This document shows, in pieces, positions 1 to 9,300 of a stretch of 54,355 nucleotides of DNA. Within the stretch, counting starts at the first letter, position 1. Every line of letters starts with the position of its first letter. The translations under genes and the position numbers were made by a program. Origin of the DNA: an uncultured Clostridia bacterium (GTDB taxonomy: Bacteria > Bacillota > Clostridia > Christensenellales > UBA3700); the NCBI GenBank assembly GCA_947646415.1, contig CANSGN010000012.1, forward strand, positions 1-54,355. Direction: 5' to 3'. The notes under the pieces are model-generated. The model saw only the letters and a list, made by a program, of their open reading frames with translations, had not been told where the DNA came from and did no database searches.

Positions 1-763
1 TTTGAGCTTCCGCACTCATAATATAATCGTAAAAGCCTTGTGCCGCCGCCGACAGGGTTCCGTTTTCTTTGAGTACGATAACGAACGGACGTTGCAGAGC
101 ATAAGTGTTATTCATAATGTTTTCCACCGTGCAAGCAACACCGTCTAAACTTACCGCTTTAACCGTACTTTTTAGACTGCCGTAAGATATGTAGCCTATG
201 CTGTTTGTCGAGCCTTGTATCGCTTCGATTACGTTACCCGTTTCGGCAAGCGTGGCAACGCTCGTAGCGTAACCGTTTTCGATTTTCAAAAGCTCGTCGA
301 ACGCCGTGCGCGTTCCGCTTGACGCATCTCTGCCGATTGCCGCCGTTATCGTAGTGTCGGGAATTGCAGTACCGCTTTCATAAAGTGCTTTCACGTCGGT
401 TTTGCTAACGTCCGTAACAGAACAATCTTTATTGACGATAAGGGCGATTCCGTCCATACAAAGAGTTGTACCGATAACGCCCGTTTCGCTCGACTTCAAT
501 TCACGCGAAGACATACCGAAATCGTTTAAGCCTTTTTGCGTATCGCTTATGCCTGCGCCGGACGAAGACATATTTATCGTAATTCTTACGTCGTGCGTCT
601 TTTCGTATTCCGCCGCAAGTTTTTCCATTATGGGTGTAACGGAAGACGAACCCGAAACGGTAATGCTTTCTTTTTTACTGCCGCAACCGCCGAGCGCAGC
701 CATAGAACCGCATATTGCCGTAATACACAATGCGCTCATTAAAATTTTTGTTAACTTTTTCAT
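1..763 (-). CDS. pstS: Phosphate ABC transporter substrate-binding lipoprotein PstS (3' end cut by window edge)
   Basis: Translating the minus strand from the ATG at 763 gives an open frame to base 1 with no stop, so about 254 residues are visible and the C terminus lies outside. It starts with a Lys-rich signal peptide ending in a lipobox (LGGC, Cys about residue 27), followed by SGSSSVTPIMEKLA, SSGAGISD and GRDASSGTRTAF, which are the phosphate-contacting loops of PstS-type PBP_like_2 proteins. The product should be a membrane-anchored receptor that delivers phosphate to PstCAB; those genes would lie beyond the left edge. The ribosome site AAGGAG is 7-8 bases upstream. A promoter TTGTTA-16-TATACT can be read at about 800-830. 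The codons (many ACG, GCG, CGC) and about 45% GC in a sampled line are unlike the AT-rich genes after 2 kb, which suggests transfer or a different genomic neighbourhood. Confidence 0.93.
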   Translation of the reverse strand, partial: MKKLTKILMSALCITAICGSMAALGGCGSKKESITVSGSSSVTPIMEKLAAEYEKTHDVRITINMSSSGAGISDTQKGLNDFGMSSRELKSSETGVIGTTLCMDGIALIVNKDCSVTDVSKTDVKALYESGTAIPDTTITAAIGRDASSGTRTAFDELLKIENGYATSVATLAETGNVIEAIQGSTNSIGYISYGSLKSTVKAVSLDGVACTVENIMNNTYALQRPFVIVLKENGTLSAAAQGFYDYIMSAEAQ

Positions 764-871
764 TTTGTTTCTCCTTGAATTTTTATTTTTTGTCGCTTGA
801 CAAGTATAGAATAGCAATAAGAAGTAACAAAATCAGTCAGTCAGTTGCAATAAATTTGTAAAATTAGATTA

Positions 872-1071
872 TTTATTTGTCTTTCGACAGGGGTGTATAT
901 CGGAAAAAGCCTACGCTGATAGACAAGACATTATTAAAACTGAATAATATCAAAGGAAAAAATATAGCGGCTCAACGATAAATAAGTCAATGAGTTCTCT
1001 ATTTTTTTTCTTATTCTTTGACAACGTAGGCTTTTCCCGATTTTCTCTTTGGTTGTCGAAAGACAAATAAA
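872..1071. repeat. Two-block inverted repeat between pstS and the excisionase gene
   Basis: An 18-base block at 872-889 (TTTATTTGTCTTTCGACA) recurs inverted at 1054-1071 without mismatch. A second block, 899-915, recurs inverted at 1025-1041 with one mismatch. The blocks are separated by unlike spacers of 9 and 12 bases, and a 109-base centre (916-1024) has no gene. The remaining non-coding DNA from 764 to 1305 holds the pstS promoter region and a possible 19-codon reading frame. The repeat could be a recombination site pair, an element end or an RNA stem; the sequence does not decide. Confidence 0.7.
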
Positions 1072-1088
1072 AAAACAAGGAGAAAAAT

Positions 1089-1148
1089 ATGTTAGTCAGT
1101 TCGCTGTTCTGTCCTTTTCCGTTACCGCCCCCAAACCGTAGGACTAAT
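1089..1148 (+). CDS. Possible 19-residue peptide upstream of the excisionase gene
   Basis: An ATG at 1089 is preceded at a good distance by AAGGAG and opens a 19-codon frame (MLVSSLFCPFPLPPPNRKD) rich in Pro and hydrophobic residues. Its only support is the strong ribosome site and its place between the inverted repeat and xis. It may be a leader peptide of the degraded element or chance. Confidence 0.25.
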
Positions 1149-1305
1149 GAGAAAGTAAACCGAAACTAATATGTTTGTACTTTGCTTGCTACTTGTAATT
1201 TTTCAAGATAAAATTTATAGTATTTGCGGAAAGTGAGTAATCGAAACGGATTATACTGCTGTTCGTGATAATCGCTTTCTAATCTGAACAAGGAGGCAAG
1301 CAAGT

Positions 1306-1485
1306 ATGTTACGGAGTATCAAAAAGGCTTTTGATATGGTACGTCAGCAGGACGCCGAAACCGCCGTTACGGTACATACAATTCGTATGTGGTGTAAGGA
1401 AGGCAAGATTAAATGTCTTACCGCAGGTAACAAAGTTTTGGTCGATATTGACAGCCTGATGAACTATATCGCTATTAAGGAGTAA
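1306..1485 (+). CDS. Excisionase-like helix-turn-helix protein
   Basis: A 59-residue protein with a perfect AAGGAGG ribosome site 9 bases before the ATG. The core TVHTIRMWCKEGKIKCLTAG followed by VDIDSLMNYI is the layout of the small winged-helix excisionase / HTH_17 family: a helix-turn-helix, a basic turn, then a 'hhDhdxL' end. Such proteins bind the ends of an integrated element and steer the partner integrase towards excision. Its stop is 7 bases before the integrase-remnant ATG, so the two formed an xis-int pair. With the integrase broken, this gene probably has no working partner in cis. It belongs to the GC-richer accessory block. Confidence 0.75.
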   Translation: MLRSIKKAFDMVRQQDAETAVTVHTIRMWCKEGKIKCLTAGNKVLVDIDSLMNYIAIKE

Positions 1486-1492
1486 ATTCATT

Positions 1493-1787
1493 ATGGCATA
1501 TTTCAAAATCATACCTAACAAGAAATGTTTACCGTTTGCCTATCTTTCCGCACTCGGTCGGGCAGTATCTGAAACGCAATGAGCGTGAATGGAAAATGAA
1601 AGAAGTTACCTGTCATGGTTTACGGCATACATATTGCAGTTTGCTTTTGTCGCAGAACGTACCTATACAAACGGTCAGCAAGTATATGGGGCACAGCGAT
1701 TCAACGGTAAGGCTTGAAGTGTACAGCCACTTTATACCCGATACGCAGGACACCGCACTTAATGCGTTGAACAATATAACGGCATAG
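1493..1787 (+). pseudogene. Tyrosine integrase remnant with a large internal deletion
   Basis: The ATG at 1493 starts like a mobile-element integrase (MAYFKIIPNKK), but after about 15 codons this frame runs out of homology and stops near 1580. In another frame, from about 1540 to the stop at 1787, lies a typical integrase C terminus: HGLRHTYCSLLL with the His-x-x-Arg pair, MGHSDSTV, and a Tyr in the VYSHF segment. A full protein of this family has close to 400 residues; here only about the first 15 and the last 80 remain, out of frame with each other. The N-terminal DNA-binding domain and the first catalytic Arg are gone, so it must be inactive. Its place beside the 3' end of tRNA-Arg(CCU) is the classic position for an integrase that used that tRNA as attachment site. 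Confidence 0.85.
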
Positions 1788-1817
1788 AAAAACGACCGAG
1801 AATTTATCTCGGTCGTT
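1788..1817 (-). terminator. Terminator downstream of tRNA-Arg
   Basis: A perfect 10-bp stem (AACGACCGAG at 1791-1800 and its complement at 1808-1817) with a 7-base loop. Read on the minus strand it is followed by a run of Ts, so it ends the tRNA transcript; on the plus strand no T-run follows. Confidence 0.75.
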
Positions 1818-1822
1818 GCCTT

Positions 1823-1899
1823 TGGCGTTCGCGGCGGGAATTGAACCCACAGTCTATCGCTTAGGAGGCGATTGCGTTATCCGATTACGCCACGCGAAC
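1823..1899 (-). tRNA. tRNA-Arg(CCU), CCA encoded
   Basis: The minus strand folds into a full cloverleaf: acceptor GTTCGCG/CGCGAAC, D stem GCGT/ACGC, anticodon stem ATCGC/GCGAT with loop CTCCTAA (anticodon CCU), T stem GTGGG/CCCGC with TTCAATT loop, discriminator G and an encoded CCA (1825-1823). It reads the rare AGG codon. The broken integrase lies just past its 3' end, so this tRNA was probably the attachment site of an integrated element. Confidence 0.96.
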
Positions 1900-1924
1900 A
1901 CGCGAAAAATATTTTATACCAGAA

Positions 1925-1953
1925 ATTATACCAATTTCATTTTAAGTTGTCAA
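1925..1953 (-). promoter_or_regulatory. Promoter of tRNA-Arg
   Basis: On the minus strand TTGACA (1953-1948) and TATAAT (1930-1925) are both perfect consensus boxes with a 17-bp spacer. The predicted start is about 20 bases before the mature tRNA 5' end. Confidence 0.85.
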
Positions 1954-2265
1954 AAGTACGTCAAGACAGCCATTTTAGCCCCGAAATAGACTGTTTTTTC
2001 GTGCCCCGTGTGGATATAGTGAACACTTAGGAGGGGCTTGTTGGCGTAGCCGTCGACTTTATGTCGACTTATCTCATTTAACTAATAATTAATTATTAAT
2101 AATTATTTTAATATTGAAAATATATAATTAAAAATTTGAATTATATATGAACTAAATTTGCAAAAAGATTATTTATAATTTAATTACTTATTAATTGTAC
2201 AATACTTTTTTATAAAAGTCAATAAAAAAATAAATTTTAATTGGTTAGAGTAGGGAATTTTATGT
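1954..2265. other. Gene-free stretch, junction between GC-richer and AT-rich DNA
   Basis: No convincing reading frame or RNA gene. The first 100 bases are of mixed composition and contain a GTCGAC-TTTAT-GTCGAC hairpin near 2074-2090. After about 2090 the DNA becomes the AT-rich background of the rest of the window. Confidence 0.6.
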
Positions 2266-2294
2266 TTGACCGACAATTATATTTATGATATAAT
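2266..2294 (+). promoter_or_regulatory. Promoter of the small Cys-rich gene
   Basis: TTGACC (2266-2271), a 17-bp spacer and TATAAT (2289-2294), about 38 bases before the ATG at 2332. It argues against a start for the gene at 2266, which lies within the promoter. Confidence 0.8.
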
Positions 2295-2331
2295 TGTATT
2301 GAAAATTATTTTTATACAAAGGAGAATATTT

Positions 2332-2556
2332 ATGAATACAAAAGGGAAGTTATCATTTTGCACATGCGAAGATAGTAACTGTCCATTGCATCCAAGCAAT
2401 CATGATAAAGGATGCAATTTATGTATAGCTAAAAATTTGAAAAAAGGGGAAATACCAACTTGTTTTTTCAAAAAAATTAATCCTGACATTAGCGAAATAA
2501 AAAATTTTACTATTGAAGATTTTGTAAATTTTTACTTAAAACATTCAAACACATAA
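2332..2556 (+). CDS. Small Cys-rich protein, DUF6485-like
   Basis: A 74-residue protein; the ATG at 2332 is chosen because AAAGGAG lies 7 bases upstream and a consensus promoter lies just before that. Pattern: CTCEDSNCPLH, then CNLCIAKN, then GEIPTCFF, giving six Cys in an order matching the small DUF6485 proteins of Clostridia (C-x-C...CP.H...C..C...GELPACFF). The Cys arrangement suggests a bound metal, probably zinc, but this is inference and the family has no known function to my knowledge. It is transcribed alone, between the tRNA and RNase P RNA genes. Confidence 0.8.
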   Translation: MNTKGKLSFCTCEDSNCPLHPSNHDKGCNLCIAKNLKKGEIPTCFFKKINPDISEIKNFTIEDFVNFYLKHSNT

Positions 2557-2730
2557 TAAGAGAAATTTTTAAAATTATTATAAAATACACTCTAATTTAT
2601 AATAATCTCGCATATTTATTTATATTTTAAGCCTATTTTTATAATAAAGTTAGAAACTTATTCTCAAAATGTGTAAAATTAAAAATTGACGAAAATATAA
2701 TAATAAGAATAAAATTAATATAAAAACACA

Positions 2731-2758
2731 AAAAAGCGACTGATTGCAGTCGCTTTTT
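2731..2758. terminator. Terminator at the 3' end of RNase P RNA
   Basis: A perfect 12-bp stem, AAAAAGCGACTG / CAGTCGCTTTTT, with loop ATTG. T-runs on both strands let it work for the minus-strand RNA gene and possibly for the plus-strand small gene at 2332. Confidence 0.85.
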
Positions 2759-2761
2759 TAA

Positions 2762-3083
2762 TGGTGAGATTGACCTATAAGCCGAGTTCTGTATTAGATA
2801 ATCATCTGTCTAGGATTATTGTTGCCAATAACCTCAAGCGATTGTCTGACCGGCGAGCAGCCGTAATGTCATTGTCTCTTGCATCGGACGGGGTTTACAT
2901 AACCACCCAAGTCGCCTTGGGTGTGGTGAGCTTTTACCTACGCCGTTCCACCCTTACATTATAAATAATGCGGTATATTTCTGTTGCACTTTCCTTGAAG
3001 TCGCCTTCACTGGTAATTAGCCAGCGTCCTGCTCTGTGATGCTCGGACTTTCCTCATATAAATGCGATTATCTGGTCAACTCG
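2762..3083 (-). ncRNA. rnpB: RNase P RNA component
   Basis: The minus strand carries the universal RNase P RNA signatures: GAGGAAAGTCCGAGC near the 5' end, GGTAAAAGCTCACC, a GAGACAATGAC-like segment, and ACAGAACTCGGCTTATAGG near the 3' end. The outer helix P1 can be drawn between GAGTTGACC at the 5' end and GGTCAATCTC at the 3' end, which sets the limits to within a few bases. It is the catalytic RNA that matures tRNA 5' ends. A strong terminator follows directly. Confidence 0.96.
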
Positions 3084-3309
3084 TATATAGTTTAACATAA
3101 TTTTTATATTTTTACAACAAAAAACACAATTTTTATATTAAAAGTACAAATATTTTACTAATTATTTTGAAGTCACATATCTGTGAGATATAATTTATCT
3201 TTTAAAAATAATGATATGTAAAAAATACTTTCTATTTCATTTTAAACTTTTATTAATATAAGTATACATTGATTTTATTTGTAAATAATTGGCTATAGCG
3301 GAGGTAATT

Positions 3310-6300
3310 ATGATTTACATTATTGTTGGGCTTAGTATACTTGTAGTTATTTTTGGATATTTAGCATTTAAAATGAGGCTTAATCACAAATTGATGGCAA
3401 AAATGAGTGATGAGGATTTAAAATTGAATACAGCTAAATTAGCAGAAAAGCTAAGAAATCCGAAATCTTACGGGGCAGCACCGCAAATACTTTCTGTTCG
3501 CAAACAAATTAATAATATATATAGGTTGATTTCAAATAAAATTAAGAATGATAATGAAATTTATTTATACGAAAAATTAATTTACGAAAATTACCATAAC
3601 ATAATGTCACGTTTTAATAACCAAAATTTTAAGTACTTTGCCATACTTCCGCACAATTATGGCAAGGTTAGGATAATTTTGCTTGCAGAATATATAATAA
3701 ACAACACTCAATGCGATATAAATAAAAATAATATAAAAGCAATCGTAGATAAATTTAATGAATATACGCCTTTATCTACGGCAGAAATTTCAGCTTTACC
3801 GCAAGCACTATTGTATGCTTTGGTATGCAAAACTGCACACATTGCAAAAAAGTCAAAAAGTTTGGCGTATTATGAAAAAGTAGCAAAAAAATATGATTTT
3901 TCAAAAGATTTGGCAAATGTAGATGACTATTTATATTTTTTAAGTAAATTTGGAAAGTTGAATGATAATAAAAAATTTACCGAAGATTATAGTGGTAATT
4001 TGGACAATATACAATATATTTTTACCGAAAAATTGGCTCATGACTTTGAAATAACAGCCAATATAATTTCATCATTAAATTTTATCAAAAAAGATTTGGA
4101 CGGAATTTACTTGCTTTCGATAAACCACACAAATAATATGCTTGAGCAAGACGAACTTTACAAGTCTATGGATATAATCAGTAAAAATGATTATTTAAAT
4201 ACCATTGAAGAGGTAAGCAACAAGCATAAAATAGAAGAGCAGGCTGTTGTAAAAAAATTATTCGAACTGCAAGCTCAAACAAGCGAGCATTTTGGCAAAT
4301 ACTTGTATGAAGAAAAAGAAACTTTGAAGCATTATATAAACAGCGGCGTAATTTTAACTTACAAAAAGGGTACAAAAATAAAAGAAACTTATTTTATTTT
4401 AGCGGTTTGGGCAATAACACTTGCAATAACTGCATTATTTGGATTTTTGACTTATTCCAATTTAGCAGTCATGATAGTTACACTTATTATATCACCGTTT
4501 TTCTTGCTACCACTTATCAATAATTTATTGATTACTGTTTTAAGCATCACGCTAAAGCAAAAACCTACACCAAAGTTAAACTTGCAAGAATTGCCTGACA
4601 CTGCAAAAACTATGGTTATATTGCCGACATTTATAGCAGATGAAAAAGCGGCTATGTCTGCAGTAAATAAAATTAAAGAATTGCAATCGTCAAACAAAGG
4701 GAAAAATATTTCTTTCGCTTTGCTTATCGATTACAAAAAATCCAAGTACGAAAAAGACGTAAGTGACTGCGATTTAAACAAAAAAATAAGCAGTAAACTC
4801 ATCGGTTTTAGCGATATAAATGTATTTGTAAGAAAAAGAGTTAAACAAGGCAAAGTTTACACCGCTTTTGAAAGAAAAAGAGGGGCTATACTTGATTTAT
4901 GCGAATGTTTGTTAACGGAGAATACCGAAAAATTCGCATATATTATGCGTGAGGAAATACAAAAACCTACTTTTATCGCAACACTTGACGACGATAATTG
5001 CTTACTGCCAAACACTATTTTTAACAGTGTTTGTAGGATGTTGCATCCACTAAATAAAAAGTACGATTTAATGACTTTTAAAACAAAGTACGATTTGTAT
5101 TCTATGAACACATTATATGGTAAAAGATATTATTTTGATTGCGGATATTCCAGATATTTACCAAGCAATTCGTTTTATTATAACTTTTTTGGTAAAGGTA
5201 TATATTGCGGTAAAGGTATATTCCGTTTGCAAGAATATTATACAAAATTGAACAATCTTTTCCCTAGTAACAGGATATTGAGCCACGATATTATAGAAGG
5301 GAGCATTTTGAAAACAGGGGAACTGCCGGAAGTAGCATTTGAAAATGCACCAAACAGTATTCCATCTGAAATTGCAAGACATAATCGTTGGTTTAAAGGG
5401 GATATGCTACTTGGCGGATTTTTAAAAAACAAGATAAAAAACGATAAAAAGCAAGTTAAAGTATTAAATAAGCCAATAATTTATAATCACATTATACTTT
5501 TAAATATAATGGGTGGATTTGCAAAGCTCGGCTTATTGATTTCAATGCTAATATCAATGATTACAGGAAATATATGGTATTATATACCTTTTGCTATAGG
5601 ATTTTTTACACAATATTTTGTATGTATGTTGCAAACGATTGACGGTACAAGACACAATATAAAACCTATATTTGTAGTAAAAAATCTGCTTGCAATATTG
5701 TGCGATATGATAATTTCATATTTCACTTTGCCAATTATGGCAATCAACAATTTGCTTGTGGCTTTTGATACGATATTGTGCAGAATGTCGCGTAAAAATG
5801 ACAGGCTAAGTTGGACTACTTTTTCGCAAAGTCAGGCAAAAAGCGGAGTAAATAACTATTGCAAATTTGTTGTTTTGCAATGTATTACCATGCTCGTGTT
5901 AAGTATTATCTATATCAACAATATCTTTGTAGTTGGTTATAGTGCAATATTTATTGCTCTTGCATTTTCGTTGTATATAACTTCGGTAAAACAAAACGAA
6001 AAGCAAGAAATAACAGCAAGTGAAAAAGAGTTTTTGCTTGATTTAGCTCGTAGAACTTATAAATATTTTGACATTCAAAACAGCAAACAACTTGTAACAG
6101 ATAATATACAAATTAGACCTTTTGGAGGGAAATCGCATTATACTTCGCCTACAAATTTAGGTTTTTCAATATTAAGCGAGATTTGTGCTGCAGAATTATC
6201 AATAATCAGCATAGTTGATGCGGAAAGAAAGTTGATAGACAAGTTAAACCTTTTAGATAGCTTGGAAAAATATCACGGTAATTTTTATAATTGGTACAAT

Positions 6301-9300
6301 GTTGAGACAAATGAGCCTGCATATCCGTTTTATATTTCGTCTGTAGATAATGGTAATATGCTTGCATGTCTGATTGTCGCAAAACAATTTATTATAAAAC
6401 ATTCACTTTATGGAATCGATATAATTTCAAAGTTGATTGACAGCATTAATTTGGAAATACTTTTGGATAAAAACAAAAACCTTTTCCATATAGGATATAA
6501 TGTAAAAACGAACACTTTTGACAATTATTACGATTTAATGGCAAGCGAGGCCCGAATTTTATACTATTTATATGCCGCTTTTTATCAAAACGCAACACCA
6601 TGGGATAATTTATCTCGCGATTGCGTAGGCTTTGGCGGAAATACTTTGGTTTCTTGGTCGGGTACTATGTTTGAATATTTGCTGCCAAACATATTTATAA
6701 GAGCGCCAAAAAACTCGCTATTATATCAAACAGAAAGCAATGTAGTAAAGCTTTCCGTAAAAAACAAATGCCAAAATATTTGGGGAATATCGGAAAGCGG
6801 ATACTATAAATTTGACGATAATTTAAGGTACCAATACTATTCCTTCGGTATGCAAGAACTTGCTATAAGAAATAGTCATAACCGTTGTGTTATAGCACCT
6901 TATGCAAGTGCATTGGCTCTTAGAATAAATGTTAAAGAAGCAGTAAAAAACCTTATAAACATTAAAAAAGAATGTGGTATGGGAGAATACGGTTTTTACG
7001 AGGCCATAGATATTACTTCCAGGAAACACATTATTTATCAATATATGAGCCATCATCAAGGTATGATTTTGGCTAGCATAACCAACGCAATTTGCGGAAA
7101 TAATATTTCGGAATATTTTGAGAGCGATGCAAAAATTAACGCTACAAAAATACTTTTGAGTGAAAAAACTATTCAAGAGAGAAGCTTTAAAAAGCCTAAG
7201 GACGATTTTGTATATGATAAGTTTGACGGAACTAACTATAGGACTGAAGATAAAAATGCAATCGGTGTATTGACTAACGGCAAATACACGGCATTTTATA
7301 ACAGTTTTGGGGATAATTTAAGCAGTATTTCAAACAATAATATTTGCAAATATCACAATACATTTGAAGATTTCGGATTTAAAAACAGCATATACGACTT
7401 GGATAATAATAGCGAATTGAAATACTATCCGACTTATAAAAATTCTCAAGATTTTGCTTTTGTTGCCGATTGCGAAAAAGTATTGTTTGCAAACACTAAA
7501 CGCGGTATTGTGGAAGAAATTTATATACCTAACTGTATAAACGGCGAGGTACACAAATTTGATATCAACTGCAAAAATTTAAACAATATAAATGTTCGCG
7601 GCTATGGCGAAATTAATTTGCAAAGCGAGGAGGATTTTATTGCACATCCTGCGTTCAAAGATATGTTTGTATCAAGCAAAAAATTTGACGACTGTACTGT
7701 AATTTACAAACGCAAAGCTGATATAAATAAATACCTTGCAGTACGAATAATTGGTTTGGAAAAGGTAATTTTAGAGAGCAATAAAAGTAATTGTGTAAAT
7801 GCAACAGATGGTAAATTAGTATTCAACGAAAAAGAATTTGATAATTCATTTGGCGATATTGTTTATCCGATTTTCACATACAACGGTAATGTAGATACCT
7901 CTAAATTAGACAATTTCGAGTATTATCAAATTATTATGTATGCGGAAAGTTATAGTGAACTTACCAACAAATTATCTCAAATCCATGATAAAAAAGCTGT
8001 TTACAATTTGATTTACTCAGCAAAATTGCCAACGCTTTCCGCAATAAGAAAGATATTTGACAGTAATAGCAATTACGATTTTTTGACCAAACTTGCTTAT
8101 AAGTTAAAGTACGGAAAATACAATCAAAATAATTTAATTAACAAGGAAAATGAAGAGATAATCAATCAACTTTCAGCTTACGGCATCACTGCAAAAGATA
8201 ATGTGATATACTTTAACACGTTAGATAGCAATTTGTTTAAATTGCTCCTAAAATGCTTGCGAATTTTAAAACCTTTGGTTGGCGAATTTACGGTATTTTG
8301 CAACAGCAGATTAGAAGGAATATACAAGGTAATAAGAGAGCAATATTTTGACATTAAAGTAATTTTTGAAAAAAATAACGAAATTGCAATTTGCGCAAGA
8401 AAAATTTCTTTTATTGTTTTAAACAGCGAAGTAATAATAAACAGTAATGTTGAAAAAAGCGTAAAAATTACCGATATAACCAGCAATCATGTGGATATAC
8501 CGCAATTTGACCTACAAGATAATTACGGAGGATTTGAGGGTAAAAACTATATTTTGACTAAGCCTACGCAAAAACCTTTCAGCAATGTTATAAGCGGTAA
8601 ATACGGAGGTTTTGTAGCTTGCAATAATGGAGAAAACTTCACGTTTTTCGGCAACTCACGAAACGATAAAGTAACAGAATGGCGTGGCGAGGCTTACAGT
8701 AAAATCGATAGCGAAATGTTAACCATACACTCGGAAAACAAATATTGGGTACTGAATAAGTTTGCAGAGGGCGGATTTGTAAAGTATGGTCAAGGTTTTA
8801 TTGATTTTGTAATTTCGCATAACGGATTTTATACAAACTGTATGTCGACAGTTGTTGATGACGGAATAAGCAAAGTTTATATATTAAATATCAAAAATTT
8901 GCGAGAGTATCAACAAACTGCAAAATTCGATTTGACATTAAAACTTGCTTTGGGCGTAAATAGAGAAAAACGAAATGTTTATATCGATACTAAAGAGAAT
9001 ATTTGCGAAATGAAAAATGTTATATCAAAACAAAAAGCATATATTCGCATTTTAGACAATGATATTTATAGTTATTTGGACGAAAACTGTAATCTGCACA
9101 CACAGATTTCCGCCGATTTTGAACAAGGCGAAAGTAAACAAATATACTTTATATTATCACAAGATAAAGAAAGTATTTTAAGTTACAACAAAGACAATAT
9201 CGGAGATAAAATTAAGGTTACTTTAGACAACTTTGATAATTTGAATAAAGTAAAAATAACAACTGACAATAAAGAACTAGATTGTTTGTTTAATAATTGG

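Noticed and set aside
402..800. Plus-strand reading frames across the first 800 bases
   Set aside because: They are shadows of pstS on the minus strand, which has clear protein motifs.
2761..2964. Plus-strand reading frame of 67 codons
   Set aside because: It lies wholly inside RNase P RNA on the opposite strand and has no ribosome site; its text is explained by the RNA.
3289..3309. TTG start seven codons upstream for the glucan synthase
   Set aside because: No ribosome site in front of it, while GGAGGT sits at the right distance before the ATG at 3310.
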